A DNA stretch of 64,000 bases from the NCBI GenBank assembly GCA_025403435.1, contig CM046342.1:15626519-15690518 (forward strand), read 5' to 3'. The notes beneath the pieces were generated by a model. The model did not search any database, had not been told where the DNA came from, and was given only the letters and a program-made list of their open reading frames with translations. The position numbers were made by a program, and so were the translations under genes. Shown here one piece after another: positions 45,588 to 57,460 of the stretch. The DNA is from Artocarpus heterophyllus. Lineage: Eukaryota > Streptophyta > Magnoliopsida > Rosales > Moraceae. The number at the start of each line of letters is the position of its first letter. Position 1 is the stretch's first letter.

Positions 45588-47763
45588 TGTAACGCCCTGA
45601 AATTTATTTAATATTATTGTAATGTAAAATGATGAATTAGTGTGCCATAATTAATGTTTCAACATTAATTTGATTATTTGGTTAAATTTTGAGTTTTAGG
45701 TTGTTTTGTTAATTTAATGAATTCTAATGATTTCTTATTGTTTTAAAATGATGTTTTGAGTTTTAAACACAACAATTTGTAAAATGTTAAAAATATATAC
45801 GTTTTACAAAACCGTGGGTGGCACATGGTTTTTGCACAGTAAAACTACCCACTATTTCTCTCTATTTATTCCCTCTCTCACTCTCTTCCTCTCACTCTCT
45901 CTGATCTCTCCTTCTCTCTCTCTTCCTGTGGGTCTCTCTCTCGTTCTCTCTCAGTTTCTCCTCTCCTCTCTCAATTTTCCTCAAATTTTTGAATCAAAAT
46001 TCGAATCCAAGCTTCGGGTTAGCAAGAAGGAAGCTCGGTGACGTGATTTGGCAACCAAGAAAGTGGATTGAAGCTTCGATTTAAGGTGAGTTTTGAAATT
46101 TCTAAACTTTTTTAAAATTTTCAATTTTCGTGTATTTTTGAAATCTAAGTTTGTTTGAGCTTAGAAAACTCTTGATTTGAGTTAAAGGAACTTAGAACAA
46201 CTAGAATATAAGCTTGGATTGAAGAAAAACGGATTAGATTCAAGATTTTTCATTTTTCCTCATTTTTCCCATTTTTGGATTTTTGGGATTTTGGTGTTTA
46301 AATCTTGTTTAAATGAGTTCAAAAGTGTTCTATTATGTTTTTTCTATCATCTATGATTGTTTTCCATGCCTGAGATTTGAAAAAACATGTTAAAATCAAG
46401 ATTTGGATTTTGGATGGACCAAAACTCGTGGCTGGAAATTATGGGTTTTTCCAGTTCAGCAGGCCAGATTCAAAGGATCGGCAGGCCAGACTCATCTGTT
46501 TGGCAGGCTGGACTCATCTGTTCGGTCGACCGGACCTGATTTTTGACAGGCCGAAGTGCACAGTTCAGCCGGCCGAAGCAGGGCGTCTGACAGGCTGGCA
46601 GAGCATGGAAAAATTTGTGATTTTTCACCCGTTTTCACTGTTTTGAACCCCGATTGAAATTCCAACCTTGTAAAATGATTTTAAAGATACAAATGGCACA
46701 CTAGGACATCATGAAATGGTTTAGTAACATAGAATGTCTCACACTAGATATTGATCGACTTAGTGTGTATCTAGGATCATTCGTGGTTCCACGAAGCTAA
46801 CGTATAGCGGACCGGGATTACGGTGTGGGGCACCAGCACAAGTATCGAGGTAGGACTTCTACTCTTTCTTTGGTAACCCAGTTTCAAAATGATTTGGCTT
46901 TGAAAAAGGTTTCTATAAAAATGTTTTCAATGGTTGATAGAAAAATGAGACTTTATCGGTTATTTTTATAAACCGTGAATTAAAGTGAACTTCATAATGA
47001 ATGTTAATGAGAATATTTGGTAAATGGACTTGTATGATAATAGAAATGAATATAAGGGCATGATGCCATATCAGAGATTGGGTTGTGTAGCGATCGACTT
47101 GGGGGCAGGTCCCGAAACCCAATTGGGCCACTACGGTGGTGATATCCTTATGGTTTGCCTAGGAAAAGAAAATGATATTTCTGGTCGACCGAATAAACTA
47201 TTTTGGGTAAGAACGGTTTTATTTAAATTTATTTATTTATTCAAGGTTTCTTTTAAATGATTCCCTAAATAATGAGATTTTCTTTTAAATTAAATGATTT
47301 AATAAAATATAGTCCTACTGAGCCTTTCGCTCACATTTTTTTTGTTTTTTTTAAATTTCCCCCCCTCTAGGTGGATTCCCATTTAGGTTCAGAGAGGACT
47401 CAACGGACAGAACTCAGGAGCAGTAGGAGGACTAGTAGATTATTTGTATTATTTAATCAAGGCATGTAATGTTTTTAACTTTCTTTGTGCTTGGACTGTA
47501 GTTGTATTATTATATTGTCAGTACTATATGTGTGCACAAGTTGTGGGTCAGTGGGACCCATACTCGCGGTTCTTTATTATTTTATTATTCGCTTAATGAT
47601 TTCACCTGCTTAATGTTTATGAATTCTTTTATACAATGCTGTTTTGAAACTTTCACATTTTTATATTTAGTTCAACCCCTAAATTTTTGATTTTTAATTA
47701 AATTCTTCTTTTAATTAATTTAAATAATCTGCCATGTCACCTCCCATACTCCGGGGCGTGACA
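45588..47763 (+). repeat. inner gypsy 5' LTR
   Basis: Starts TGTAACGCCCTGAAATTTAT and ends CCGGGGCGTGACA, with terminal TG...CA and a longer imperfect inverted end. A CT-rich promoter-like block lies at 45858-45970. The GGCC-rich motif cluster is at 46456-46606. Aligns end to end with 52423-54594. Confidence 0.95.
46456..46606. repeat. GGCCG-type imperfect palindrome cluster, 5' LTR
   Basis: About eight related units such as caggccagac, ggcaggctgg, tcggtcgaccggacc, gacaggccgaag and cagccggccgaag are packed in 150 bases. The equivalent patch of the 3' LTR (53286-53421) has fewer units, so this part has changed faster than the rest. Confidence 0.6.
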
Positions 47764-47766
47764 AAA

Positions 47767-47780
47767 TGGTATCAAAGCTC
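47767..47780 (+). other. primer-binding site of the inner gypsy element
   Basis: TGGTATCAAAGCTC, three bases after the LTR end. It is the usual plant initiator tRNA-Met primer site with one change from TGGTATCAGAGC. Confidence 0.85.
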
Positions 47781-47869
47781 AAGGTTATAAACCTTGGGAA
47801 TTGTGCACACATATGTATGACAATGAAATACCTCTGACAGTCTAAAATTTAATTTTCAGAAGTGAGAGA

Positions 47870-48880
47870 ATAGCACCTAGACGTCGTTCGACAGCTGACG
47901 CCGAGTTCAAAAATGATGAGGGTATGATGAGGTCTATGTTTGCGGCTTTTCGACAGATGGCAGCCAGGGCTAGACCGGAGGATTCTGATGTTGGTCGTCG
48001 GCATACGTATTTTAAGGAATTTTAACGTATGTCTATTCTGACTTTTGATGGTAATGGGGATCTACAGTTGGTAGAATATTGGTTAGATTCGATCGTGAAG
48101 CATTTGGATACCCTTGGTGTACCTAATGAGTACCATGTGGAATTTGCTGCATATAAGCTCGAGGGTGGTGCTAATACTTGGTGGAAACAAGCTAAGTGTT
48201 TGAAATGCAGTGGTGATATCAATTGAGACAGATTCGAGGAGCTGTTCTATGATCGGTATTTTTCGCAGGGGTATAGTGATCAGAAGGCAGCTGAGTTCTA
48301 CAGGATGCAGTAGGGTGATTTGTCAGTTCGGGAGTATGAGGCAAGATTTAATGAGTTGGCCAGGTTTGCTCCATCAGCTGTGGCATCGGAGCGTGAGAGG
48401 TGCATTAAGTTTCAAGAAGGGCTCAAGGCTCCTATTTGACGATAGGTGGTTGTTTTACAACTTAGGAGTTTTGGAGAGCTTGTGTCGTCAGCAATATCAG
48501 TGGAGAATGATTATGCGTAGTATTGTGAGGATCGAACAAAGGCTTCAGGAGGATCACAAAGGAGCAGTAGGAAGAGCACCAATAGCCATCCAACTCCAGG
48601 GAAGAACAAGGAGGGTGGCGCGAACAGTGGTAGCAGCAGTTCATCTGGTAGCGGGCGCAGCAATCCCTACAGCTTCCATTGTCATTTCTGTCAGCAGCCC
48701 GGACATATCAAGAGGAATTGCCCGATTAGGAGTGCTCGTCTTGGATCTCAGACCAGAGGGGATGCCAGTCGTCAGTCTCAGCCTCAAACCCTACCTTCAC
48801 CTCAGCAGTATCCGCAGTTGCAGTATCCTCAGTTCTCTCCTCATCAGTTTTCATATTCGGCATGAGGGCAGCAGCCGCAG
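47870..48880 (+). pseudogene. inner gypsy gag
   Basis: Capsid homology is read in pieces: FDGNGDLQLVEYWLDSI and EGGANTWWKQAK (48029-48200), then FSQGYSDQKAAEFYRMQ and VREYEARFNELARF in the next part. The CCHC knuckle CHFCQQPGHIKRNC is at about 48680-48722, followed by a Gln/Pro/Ser-rich tail. In-frame stops occur at about 48022, 48223, 48312 and 48438. The protein would package element RNA; this copy cannot make it. Confidence 0.85.
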
Positions 48881-48928
48881 CATTTCTAGCGTAGTGTCCC
48901 TCAGTATCGAGCACCGAGTGTAGCTAGT

Positions 48929-49438
48929 GTGCAGTCGTCTCCGTCTCAGCAGTATTGGCAGAATAATCCAGGACCCAGCAATGTTGGTAGAGGAAAAGGA
49001 AAGGCACTAGTGCAGGTTCATGCAATGGCATCAGGTGGTTTAGATTCTCAGACCAGTAATGCGGTTGTTGATGGTACGATCTTAGTTTCTCAATCCTTAG
49101 CTCATGTTTTATTTGATAAAGGTGCCTCTCATTCTCTCGTTTTGAGTTCTTTTGTACATGCCTTGGGATTAGAGATAGAAGAGTTTAATGAACCCCTAGT
49201 CATAACTTCTCCCTTGGGGTGGGTGTGTATGAATTGTGTATGTGAATCTTGTAAAATAAAGATTGGGGATGACATTTTGAAAAGTGATTTGATTATACTC
49301 CCCATGAGCTCATATGATGTAATTTTAGGGATGGACTGGTTGTCCATGTATAACGCAGTTGTAGACTGCCAACTTAAAAAAGTAACCCTGGTGTCTGATA
49401 GGGGGACGATGATCACTTATCAAGGAGGTGGTGATTGA
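48929..49438 (+). pseudogene. inner gypsy protease
   Basis: An open frame of 169 codons with the aspartic protease pattern HVLFDKGASHSLVLSSFVHA and further on DVILGMDWLSMYNAVVDC. At the active site the residue after the catalytic Asp is Lys, where Ser or Thr is expected, so activity should be lost. The frame begins in the gag tail (QSSPSQQYWQNN) and ends at a stop at 49436-49438. Confidence 0.85.
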
Positions 49439-49441
49439 TTA

Positions 49442-50460
49442 ATGAGTGAGCGTCTCATGAAGTCGTGTCTAGGAGGGCGAAGAAATCTAGGTTGTTGTGC
49501 TTTTCTTGCGAATCTAGAGTGTGTGCCCTATGCTTTAAGAGAAAGTGTAGCGATTTCGGTGGTTGATGAGTTCGAGGATGTCTTCCTCGACGAGTTGCCA
49601 GGATTACCATCGCATCAAAAAATCGAGTTTGGTATTGAGTTGTTTCTAGGGACATCATCGATTTCTATAGCACCTTATCGGATGGCGTTGGCAGAAATGA
49701 AAGAATTGAGGAAGCAACTTCAGGAGCTTGCTGATAAAGGGTATATTCGAAATAGTACATCTTCGTGGGGAGCACCGGTTTTGTTTGCTAAGAAACATGA
49801 TGGGACTCTCAGGTTGTGTGTGGATTATCGGCAGCTGAATCGTGTTACAGTGAAGAATAAGTATCCCTTGCCTAGGATCGATGAGTTGTTTGATCAGTTG
49901 GGAGGTTCGCGGTACTTCTCAAAGATTAATTTGCGGTTGGGTTACCATCAACTTAGGATTAAGGAAGAGGATATTTTAGGACCCGGTATGGGCATTTTGA
50001 GTTTCTGGTTATGTCGTTTGGGTTGACGAATGCTCCGACAGCTTTCATAGATTTGATGAACATGATATTTAAGATGTCTTTGGATCAGTTCGTGATCGTG
50101 TTCATCGATGACATTCTAGTGTATTCTAAGACTTGGGAGAAGCATGAGCAGCATCTCCAGATCGTGCTTCAGACTCTGCGGGAGCACCAGTTGTATGCCA
50201 AGAGGGAAAAGTGTGAGTTTTGGTTGACTGATGTAAAGTTTCTGGGTCATGTCATCTCTAAGCATGGTATTTTTGTGGATCCGTCCAAGATTGAAGCCAT
50301 AGTGGAGTGGGAACAACCAAGGAATGTAGCTGAAATTCGCAGCTTCTTGGGTCTTGTTGGTTATTACAGGAAATTTGTAAATGATTTTTTGAAGATTGCA
50401 GCTCCATTGACGAGATTGATCAAGAAAAATGTCAGGTTTGAGTGGGGTGAAGAATGTGAG
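49442..50460 (+). pseudogene. inner gypsy reverse transcriptase
   Basis: The first piece (to 50026) has [36 protein letters not shown] and [19 protein letters not shown]. The second, from 50011, has [17 protein letters not shown] and [19 protein letters not shown]. In the first catalytic motif Asn stands at the Asp position (KINL); the paired aspartates of FIDD are kept. A frameshift at about 49975-50010 splits the domain. Confidence 0.9.
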
Positions 50461-50850
50461 CTTGTTTTTCAGGAATTGAAGAATTGGTTGACTTCAGCCC
50501 TAGTATTGGTTATTCCTAGCAGTGACAAGCCGTATGAGGTTTATGCAGATGCTTCAAGACGCGGACTTGGATGCATGTTGATGCAGCATAGACACATGGT
50601 TGCATATGGATCGATACAGCTACGACCCCACGAGTGGAATTATCCTACTCATGACTTAGAGCTCGCGACAGTGATTCATGCACTGAAGATTTGGAGGTGT
50701 TATTTGTATAGAGCATCATTTCAGGTCTTCTTCGATCATAAGAGTTTGAGGTATCTGTTCACTCAGAGGGATCTTAATTTGAGGCAACAGAGATAGATAG
50801 AGTATATAGAGGATTATGATTTTGCGTTGTAGTATCATCCCGAAAAGCTA
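50461..50850 (+). pseudogene. inner gypsy RNase H
   Basis: In frame with the RT second piece: [20 protein letters not shown], then [20 protein letters not shown] and [24 protein letters not shown] at 50796 ends the frame before the usual end of the domain; homology continues to about 50850 in broken form. Confidence 0.88.
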
Positions 50851-50852
50851 AT

Positions 50853-52191
50853 GTGGTCGCAGATGCGTTTAGCAGGAAGTCTTCAGGGATTCTCGCTTGT
50901 TTGGCTTTTGAGGACTGGAGCAGGGATGCGACAGTGAGCAAGTATGGGCTACGGTATCATGAAGACTATGATCAAGTTTTGGTATATCATGTGGAGGCGA
51001 CCCCAGCTCTTGTTCAGATGGTGAAGCAAAATCAGTGGCAGGATCAGCATTTGCAGGGGATTTGGTCGCGGATTCAGAACAGAGAGCGGTTTGAAGAATG
51101 GAGTGTGCATGCAGATGGATCATTGTATTTTCGAGAGCATCTCGTAGTTCCAGCTATCGTCGAGGTGACGAAAGCTGTTATGGACGAAGCTCATAGGTCT
51201 CAGTTCGCCATTCATCCGGGGAGCACAAAGAAGTATCGTGATTTGAAGAGGCAATATTGGTGGAGAGGCATGAAGAAAGATGTTCGAGAGTACGTGGCCA
51301 AGTGTACGACGTGTCTTCAGGTGAAAGCCGAGCATCAGAAGCCTGCAGGTAAGCTTCAATCGCTTCCTATTCCAGGGTGGAAAGGGGAGCATGTGACGAT
51401 GGATTTTCTCATAGGTTTGCCGAGGACGGAGCAGCGACATGATGCAGTTTGGGTTGTGGTCGACAGGTTGAAAAAATTGACACATTTCATTCCGCTTAGG
51501 TCGACATGTTCGAGGAGGATTCTCGGGGATTTGTATCTGTAGCACATAGTAAGGTTGCATGGAGTTCCTTTGTCCATCACTTCTAATCGAGACACCAGGT
51601 TTAATGCTAAGCACTAGAGGAGTTTTCAGGAGGCTTTAGGTACGAATTTGAACTTTGCATGCCTGTGCGTTAGACTTCGACGGGAATTGGAAGAAATATT
51701 TGCATCTGGCGGAGTTCGCGTACAACAATAGCTATCAGGCGAGTATTGGTATGGCACCGTTTGAGGCGTTGTATGGGCGACCGTGTCGGTCACCGATGTG
51801 TTGGGTAGAGCCGAAAGACAGGGTTATTCTTGGGCCGGATGAGATCCGTGATAGCAATGAGAAAGTCGCCGTGATTCGAGGTCGATTGAGGGCAACTCAG
51901 AGTCGACAGAAGAGTTATGCGGATAGAAGACGTAGACCCTTAGAGTTTGCGGTAGGAGATTTCGTTCTCTTGAAGGTATCGCCTCGTAAAGGAACTATGC
52001 GGTTCGGAGTGAGTGGGAAGCTTGCACCGAGGTATATTGGACCGTTCGAGATCACTCAGCGTGTTGGTGTGGTTGCTTATCGGCTCGACCTTTCGCCAGA
52101 ACTTTCTCATGTTCACGATGTGTTCCATGTGTCGATGCTTAGGAAGTGTCCGCCTGAGCAGGGTAAGATAGTTTCATTTAGTGATGTGTAG
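50853..52191 (+). pseudogene. inner gypsy integrase
   Basis: The first piece (50853-51542) has the zinc module (HRSQFAIHPGSTKKYRDLKR, then CTTCLQVKAEH) and the first Asp in VTMDFLIGLPRTEQ. The second catalytic Asp position reads SITSNRDTRF, with Asn in place of Asp. Between NLNF (about 51657) and ACALDFDGNW (51661) the stretch that should hold the catalytic Glu is absent, so a deletion of some 70 bases is inferred. The C-terminal part (51655-52191) is open: FAYNNSYQASIGMAPFEALY and DVFHVSMLRKCPPE. The enzyme is dead by three separate changes. Confidence 0.9.
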
Positions 52192-52194
52192 GTT

Positions 52195-52373
52195 CGAGAA
52201 GATACAACGTACGAGGAGGTGCCGATTTAGATCATCGATTAAAAAGTGATCAGTTTGTGCCATCGTGAGATACCGTTGGTAAAGGTCGTGTGGCAGCATC
52301 ACGGGGTTGATGAAGCCACTTGGAAACTAGAGTCGAGTATGCGGGAGTTGTATCCGCATTTGTTTTGTTTCTG
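52195..52373 (+). pseudogene. chromodomain-like tail of the inner gypsy element
   Basis: In frame with the integrase C-terminus but behind a stop: VREDTTYEEVPI, then IPLVKVVWQHHGVDEATWKL and MRELYPHLFCF. This is the Tekay-type tail thought to steer integration through chromatin marks. Two further in-frame stops are present. Confidence 0.75.
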
Positions 52374-52408
52374 AATTGAGTTGTAAATTTCGAGGGTGAA
52401 ATTTCTTT

Positions 52409-52422
52409 TAGGGGTGGAGAGT
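52409..52422 (+). other. polypurine tract of the inner gypsy element
   Basis: taggggtggagagt directly before the 3' LTR. A run of purines at this place primes plus-strand DNA synthesis in LTR elements. Confidence 0.75.
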
Positions 52423-54594
52423 TGTAACGCCCCGAAATTTATTTAATGTTATTGTAATGTAAAATGATGAATTAGTGTGCCATAATTAATGTTTCAACAT
52501 TAATTTGATTATTTAGTTAAATTTTGAATTTTAGGTTGTTTTGTTAATTTAATGAATTCTAATGATTTCTTATTGTTTTAAAATGATGTTTTGAGTTTTA
52601 AAACACAACAATTTGTAAAATGTTAAAAATATTCCGTTTTACAAAACCATGGGCGGCACATGGTTTTCGCATAGTAAAACTGTCCACCGTTTTTCTCTAT
52701 TTATTCCCTCTCTCACTCTCTTCCTCTCACTCTCTCTGATCTCTCCTTCTCTCTCTCTTCCCGTGGGTCTCTCTCTCGTTCTCTCTCAGTTTCTCCTCTC
52801 CTCTCTCAATTTTTCCTCAAATTTTTGAATCAAAATTCGAATCCAAGCTTCGGGTTAGCAAGAAGGAAGCTCGGGGACGTGATTTGGCAACCAAGAACGC
52901 GGACTGAAGCTTCGATTCGAGGTGAGTTTTAAAATTTCTTAACTTTTTCAAAATTTTCAATTTTCATACATTTTTGAAATCTAAGTTTGTTTGAGCTTAG
53001 AAAACTCTTGATTTGAGTTAAAGGAACTTAGAACAACTAGAATCTAAGCTTGGATTGAAGAAAAACGGATTAGATTCAAGATTTTTCATTTTTTCTCATT
53101 TTCTCCCATTTTTGGATTTTTGGGATTTTGGTGTTTAAATCTTGTTTAAATGAGTTCAAAAGTGTTCTATTATGTTTTTTATCATTTATGATTGTTTTCC
53201 GTGCCTGAGATTTGAGAAAAACAGGTTAAAATGAAGATTTGGATTTTGGGAGGACCAAACCCCGTGGCTAGAAATTCTAGGTTTTTCCAGTTCGGTAGGC
53301 CAGACTCATCCGTTCAGCAGGCTGAACTTGGAGAATGTCCAGCCGACCGGACCTGATTTTCGACAAGCCGAACTGCATAGTTCGACCGGCCGAAGCAGGG
53401 CATCCGGCAGGCCGACAGAGCATGGAAAATTTTGTGATTTTTCACCCGTTTTTACTGTTTTGAACCCCGATTGAAATTCCAACCTTGTTAAATGATTTTA
53501 AAGATACAAATGGCACACAAGGACATCATGAAATGGTTTAGTAACATAGAATGTCTCGGACTAAATATTGATCGACTTAGTGTGTATCTAGGGTCGTTCG
53601 TGGTTCCGCGGAGCTAACGTATAGCGGACTGGGATTACGGTGTGGGGCACCAGAACGAGTATCAAGGTAAGACTTCTACCATTTTTTTGGTAACCCAGTT
53701 TCAAAATGATTTGGCTTTGAAAAGGGTTTCTATAAAAATGTTTTCAACGGTTGATTGAAAAATGAGACTTTATCGGTTATTTTTATAAACCGTGAATTGA
53801 AGTGAACTTCATAGTGAACTTCATAATGAATGTTAATGAGAATATCTTGTAAATGGACTTTGTATGATAATAGAAATGAATATAAGGGCATGATACCATA
53901 TCAGAGATCGGGTCGTGTAGCGATCGACCTTGGAGGCAGGTCCTGAAACCCAACTGGGCCACTACGGTAGTGATATCCTTATGGTTTGCCTAGGAAAAGA
54001 AAATGAAATTTCTGGTCGACCGAATAAACTGTTTTGGGTAAGAACGGTTTTATTTAAATTTATTTATTTATTCAAGGTTTCTTTTAAATAATTCCCTGAA
54101 TAATGAGATTTTCCTTTAAATTAAAGGATTTAATAAAATATACTCATACTGAGCCTTTCGCTCACATTTTCTTTGTTGTTTTTAAATTTTCCCCCCTTTA
54201 GGTGGTTTCCCACTTAGGTTTAGAGAGGACTCAACAGACAGAACTCAGGAGTAGTAGGAGGACTAGTAGATTATTTGTATTATTTAATCAAGGCATGTAA
54301 TGTTTTTAACTTTCTTTGTGCTTGGACTGTAGTTGTATTATTATATTGTCAGTACTATGTGTGTGCACAAGTTGTGGGTCAGTGAGACCCATACTCGCGG
54401 TTCTTTATTATTTTATTATTCGCTTAATGATTTTACCTGCTTAGTGTTTATGAATTCTTTTATACAATGGTGTTTTGAAACTTTCACATTTTTATATTTA
54501 GTTCAACCCCTAAATTTTTTATTTTTAATTAAATTCTTCTTTTAATTAATCTAAACAATCCGCCACGTCATCTCTCGTACTCCGGGGCATGACA
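52423..54594 (+). repeat. inner gypsy 3' LTR
   Basis: Starts TGTAACGCCCCGAAATTTAT and ends CCGGGGCATGACA; 2,172 bp. Followed by AAAGG (54595-54599). The CT-rich block is at 52695-52805 and the GGCC-rich cluster at 53286-53421. Confidence 0.95.
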
Positions 54595-54599
54595 AAAGG
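54595..54599. repeat. target site duplication AAAGG, right copy
   Basis: Matches 45583-45587 exactly. Confidence 0.93.
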
Positions 54600-55171
54600 T
54601 GCGGCAAGGCTACTAAAGTCCCGAACAAAACGCCGGTGGAAACTAGCCAAGCCATAAAAACTTCTCACCTGCCCTATGGTTGTAGGAGTTGGCCAATCTT
54701 GGATTGCCTTCACCTTTTCTTCATCAACGTGTATACCTTGTGCACTCACAACAAAACCAAGAAATACAAGCTTATCTGTGCAAACGGTACATTTCTTGAA
54801 GTTAGCAAACAACCTTTCTTTCCTTAAAACATCTAAAACAAGTTTTAAATGTTCAACATGATCATCCAAGTTTTTGCTATAAATCAGGATATAATCAAAG
54901 TCGACAACTACAAATTGACCAATGTAAGCGAGCAAAATAGGGTTCATAAGTCTTATGAAAGTGCTAGGTGCATTAGTTAATCCGAAAGGCATAACTAGCC
55001 ATTCATACAAACCATATTTTGTTTTAAATGCAGTTTTCCACTCATCACCTTCCTTCATCCTAATTTGGTGATATCCACTCTTAAGATCAATCTTAGTAAA
55101 AACACAAGAACCATGTAATTCATCTAGCATATCATCTAGTCTAGGAATGGGATGATGATACTTTACCGTAA
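54600..55171 (-). pseudogene. outer gypsy reverse transcriptase, middle and C-terminal part
   Basis: The minus strand reads [57 protein letters not shown] and [20 protein letters not shown], ending DFSSLAAP at the AAAGG duplication. The first catalytic Asp (KIDL) is kept. The paired motif reads [10 protein letters not shown], where the second Asp is replaced by Tyr. The N-terminal part of the domain continues beyond the insertion, at 59096-59300. Confidence 0.9.
55167..55171. repeat. target site duplication CGTAA, left copy
   Basis: CGTAA before TGTAACGACCCC; matched by CGTAA at 59091-59095. Confidence 0.92.
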
Positions 55172-55319
55172 TGTAACGACCCCTCACGGACTGTTATAGT
55201 TAAACTCATCTTTCTATCTTGTTAAAGTGCGAAAAAATAATACTCTAAAATAATATTCGTAATTTTTCAAGAATTATTTTTCTTTAAACTTCGATAAATT
55301 TTAGGAATTTTTTTAATAT

Positions 55320-55327
55320 TCATATTA

Positions 55328-55358
<31 letters not shown>

Positions 55359-55378
55359 CATTATTATTATTATCTTTT
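55320..55378. repeat. TTA trinucleotide microsatellite
   Basis: A run of about 17 ATT units, interrupted by two ATC units, inside the LTR-like element. Confidence 0.9.
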
Positions 55379-56344
55379 TATTATTAATTTTAATTTTTAT
55401 CTTAACAAAAATAATTTTAATAATTGATATAAGTCTAAAATCCATATTGCGAAATAAATATGAGTTCCAAGATAATCCTCCAATAAAAAAAATCACCATC
55501 AAACATAGTCTTGAAATTTATATAAAATAAATATATTTTCATTCCAGAATCGTTCTTCCCGTTTTCCTATCGCACATCGTCCCGCGTCCGCTTCAAGCTT
55601 CTCCATTTTTACATCTTTCCTTTTCTCTTATCTGCAACATGAATTAACTTGTATAAGCAAAGCTTAGTAAGACACTTGTATCTCACAAAATAAATTTTTT
55701 TGGGGTCATATAACAAACATCATCATAAATATAAATATCCTTGAAAACATTTTAACATTTAAAAACCGTCGTATAGTGGGCCCGACGTTGTACCATCATA
55801 GCACACTGGTCACATAAAGAGTGAGGTAGCTAATCCCAAACTTATCGTGACAAAAAGTCCGCTCACTGAACAAAAGACCGCACACCGGTCACCATCAACA
55901 TCAAGGGTGTACAACGCCAATTTAAAACATAAAATATATATATATATATATATATGTATACATACTTATATACACATATTTTTCATCAAAACATCATCAT
56001 AAGAGAAATATTAAAAGATTATAACACCATCATCAACATAAAGATCATATATTTCTCTCATCATATATATATATTTTTTATTCATGTTGCAGGTGAGAGT
56101 GTACTTATATAATGCCCTACTTAACCTTTATAAACTTCTCTAACGGTGACGTGCGATTGAGGTCTTGGGTGCTCGCTTTTTGAACCGTTCATGCCATAAT
56201 ATAATAAAATTATTAAAAGGTTATAATAATCTATCAAATACATTCATCTCATTAAAACAACACCTAAATAGCTGATTTCATCCTCATATAATGTCAAAAC
56301 ACAAAACAAAACAAACAATTACACAAGATTACAAGACTTTACAA

Positions 56345-56905
56345 AACTGACAGCCAGACCTTTGTATGTTTCAAAAATCATAACAATTCACACAAAATTC
56401 TAAACGACCTGAAACCAGTGTCATATAAAAATAGACATCTAGAGCTTTCTATTGACACCTAATTCGTTAAAAATGAAGTCCATTTGAATACTCAAAAACA
56501 GTTTGAATTCTGATCACAAAACTTAAAAAAAACTGACAGCCAGACCTTTGCATATTTCAAAAATCATAACAATTCACACAGAATTCTAAACTACCTGAAA
56601 CTAGTGTCAAATAAAAATAGACATCTAAAGCTTTCTATTGACACCTAATTCGTTAAAAATGAAGTTCATTTGAATACTCAAAAACAGTTTTGAATTCTGA
56701 TAACAAAACTTAAAAAAAAAACTGACAGCCAGACCTTCACTGCTTTAAAAATTCATAACAATTAACAGAATAATCCAAATGGCCTGAAACCAATTTTAAA
56801 AGAAAGTAGACATCCATACTTTCTAATGATATCTAATTTATTAAAAAAAGAGTCCATTTGGACTTTCAACCAGAGTATTAAATCTTAAGAATAAAACCTG
56901 AAAAT
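56345..56905. repeat. three tandem repeats of about 187 bp
   Basis: Units start at 56345, 56531 and 56720, each with aactgacagccagacct, then ttcataacaatt-type words and gtccatttg near the end. Units 1 and 2 are very similar; unit 3 is more diverged. They lie in the LTR-like element. Confidence 0.88.
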
Positions 56906-57119
56906 TTCCAGCATGCACTATATGACAAAAACTCTTAATATATATATATATCTTATGTTAAAAAAATATTAATCACCAACCACATACATAACTCACATAC
57001 ACATAATAAACAATTTTAAGACATACTTCTAAAATATCAATTCATAAGATCATCACCCTTAACAAAATCAAGAATTTAAGAGATGAAAAACCTAGAACCA
57101 TCAAGTTAACAAAATCAAA

Positions 57120-57135
57120 CCATACAAAACCCTAT

Positions 57136-57182
<47 letters not shown>

Positions 57183-57411
57183 CTATATATATATATATAT
57201 TTAAACAATGAACTAACATCAATCATCATATAGCTCTCTCAATCATCAAACATCCTTTCAAAACAACACAACCAAACCTAATAGAAAATCATCCAACTTT
57301 CATGAAATAATAGATTAAAGACAAGGCATACCTTAAAGTTCTCTTGATTATGGCTTGAAAGAAACAAAAGTTTACAAAAGAAAATAGAAGGATGAAGGTT
57401 TGCTGGATGGT

Positions 57412-57459
<48 letters not shown>

Positions 57460-57460
57460 G
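57120..57460. repeat. dinucleotide repeats (AT, TG)
   Basis: (AT)n at 57134-57147 runs into (GT)n at 57148-57168 and again (AT)n to 57201. A second (AT)n of about 40 bases is at 57417-57457. These are common mutation-prone tracts in plant LTRs. Confidence 0.85.

Larger units (their letters stand above)
45588..54594 (+). mobile_element. inner Ty3/gypsy element, Tekay-like chromovirus, 9,007 bp
   Basis: A full-length element: 5' LTR 45588-47763, primer-binding site, gag, protease, RT, RNase H, integrase, a chromodomain-like tail, purine tract and 3' LTR 52423-54594, flanked by AAAGG on both sides. The two LTRs are of nearly equal length (2,176 and 2,172 bp). By eye they differ at about 5% of positions in the two stretches I compared, many as C/T or G/A. 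The clade call rests on the gag knuckle CHFCQQPGHIKRNC, the DVFHVSMLRK integrase tail and the YEEVPI...VKVVWQHHGV tail, all typical of Tekay/Del chromoviruses. Many stops make it non-autonomous today. Confidence 0.93.

Noticed and set aside
45784..46041. Ser/Leu-rich ORF resembling a signal or membrane peptide
   Set aside because: It is the CT-rich promoter block of the inner gypsy LTR; the same block recurs in the other LTR.
50869..51614. Minus-strand ORFs of up to 164 codons over the inner gypsy integrase
   Set aside because: They are shadows of the coding plus strand, with no recognisable domains.
57120..57460. AT/TG runs as a possible origin or matrix attachment site
   Set aside because: Simple dinucleotide repeats within a transposon; no other support.
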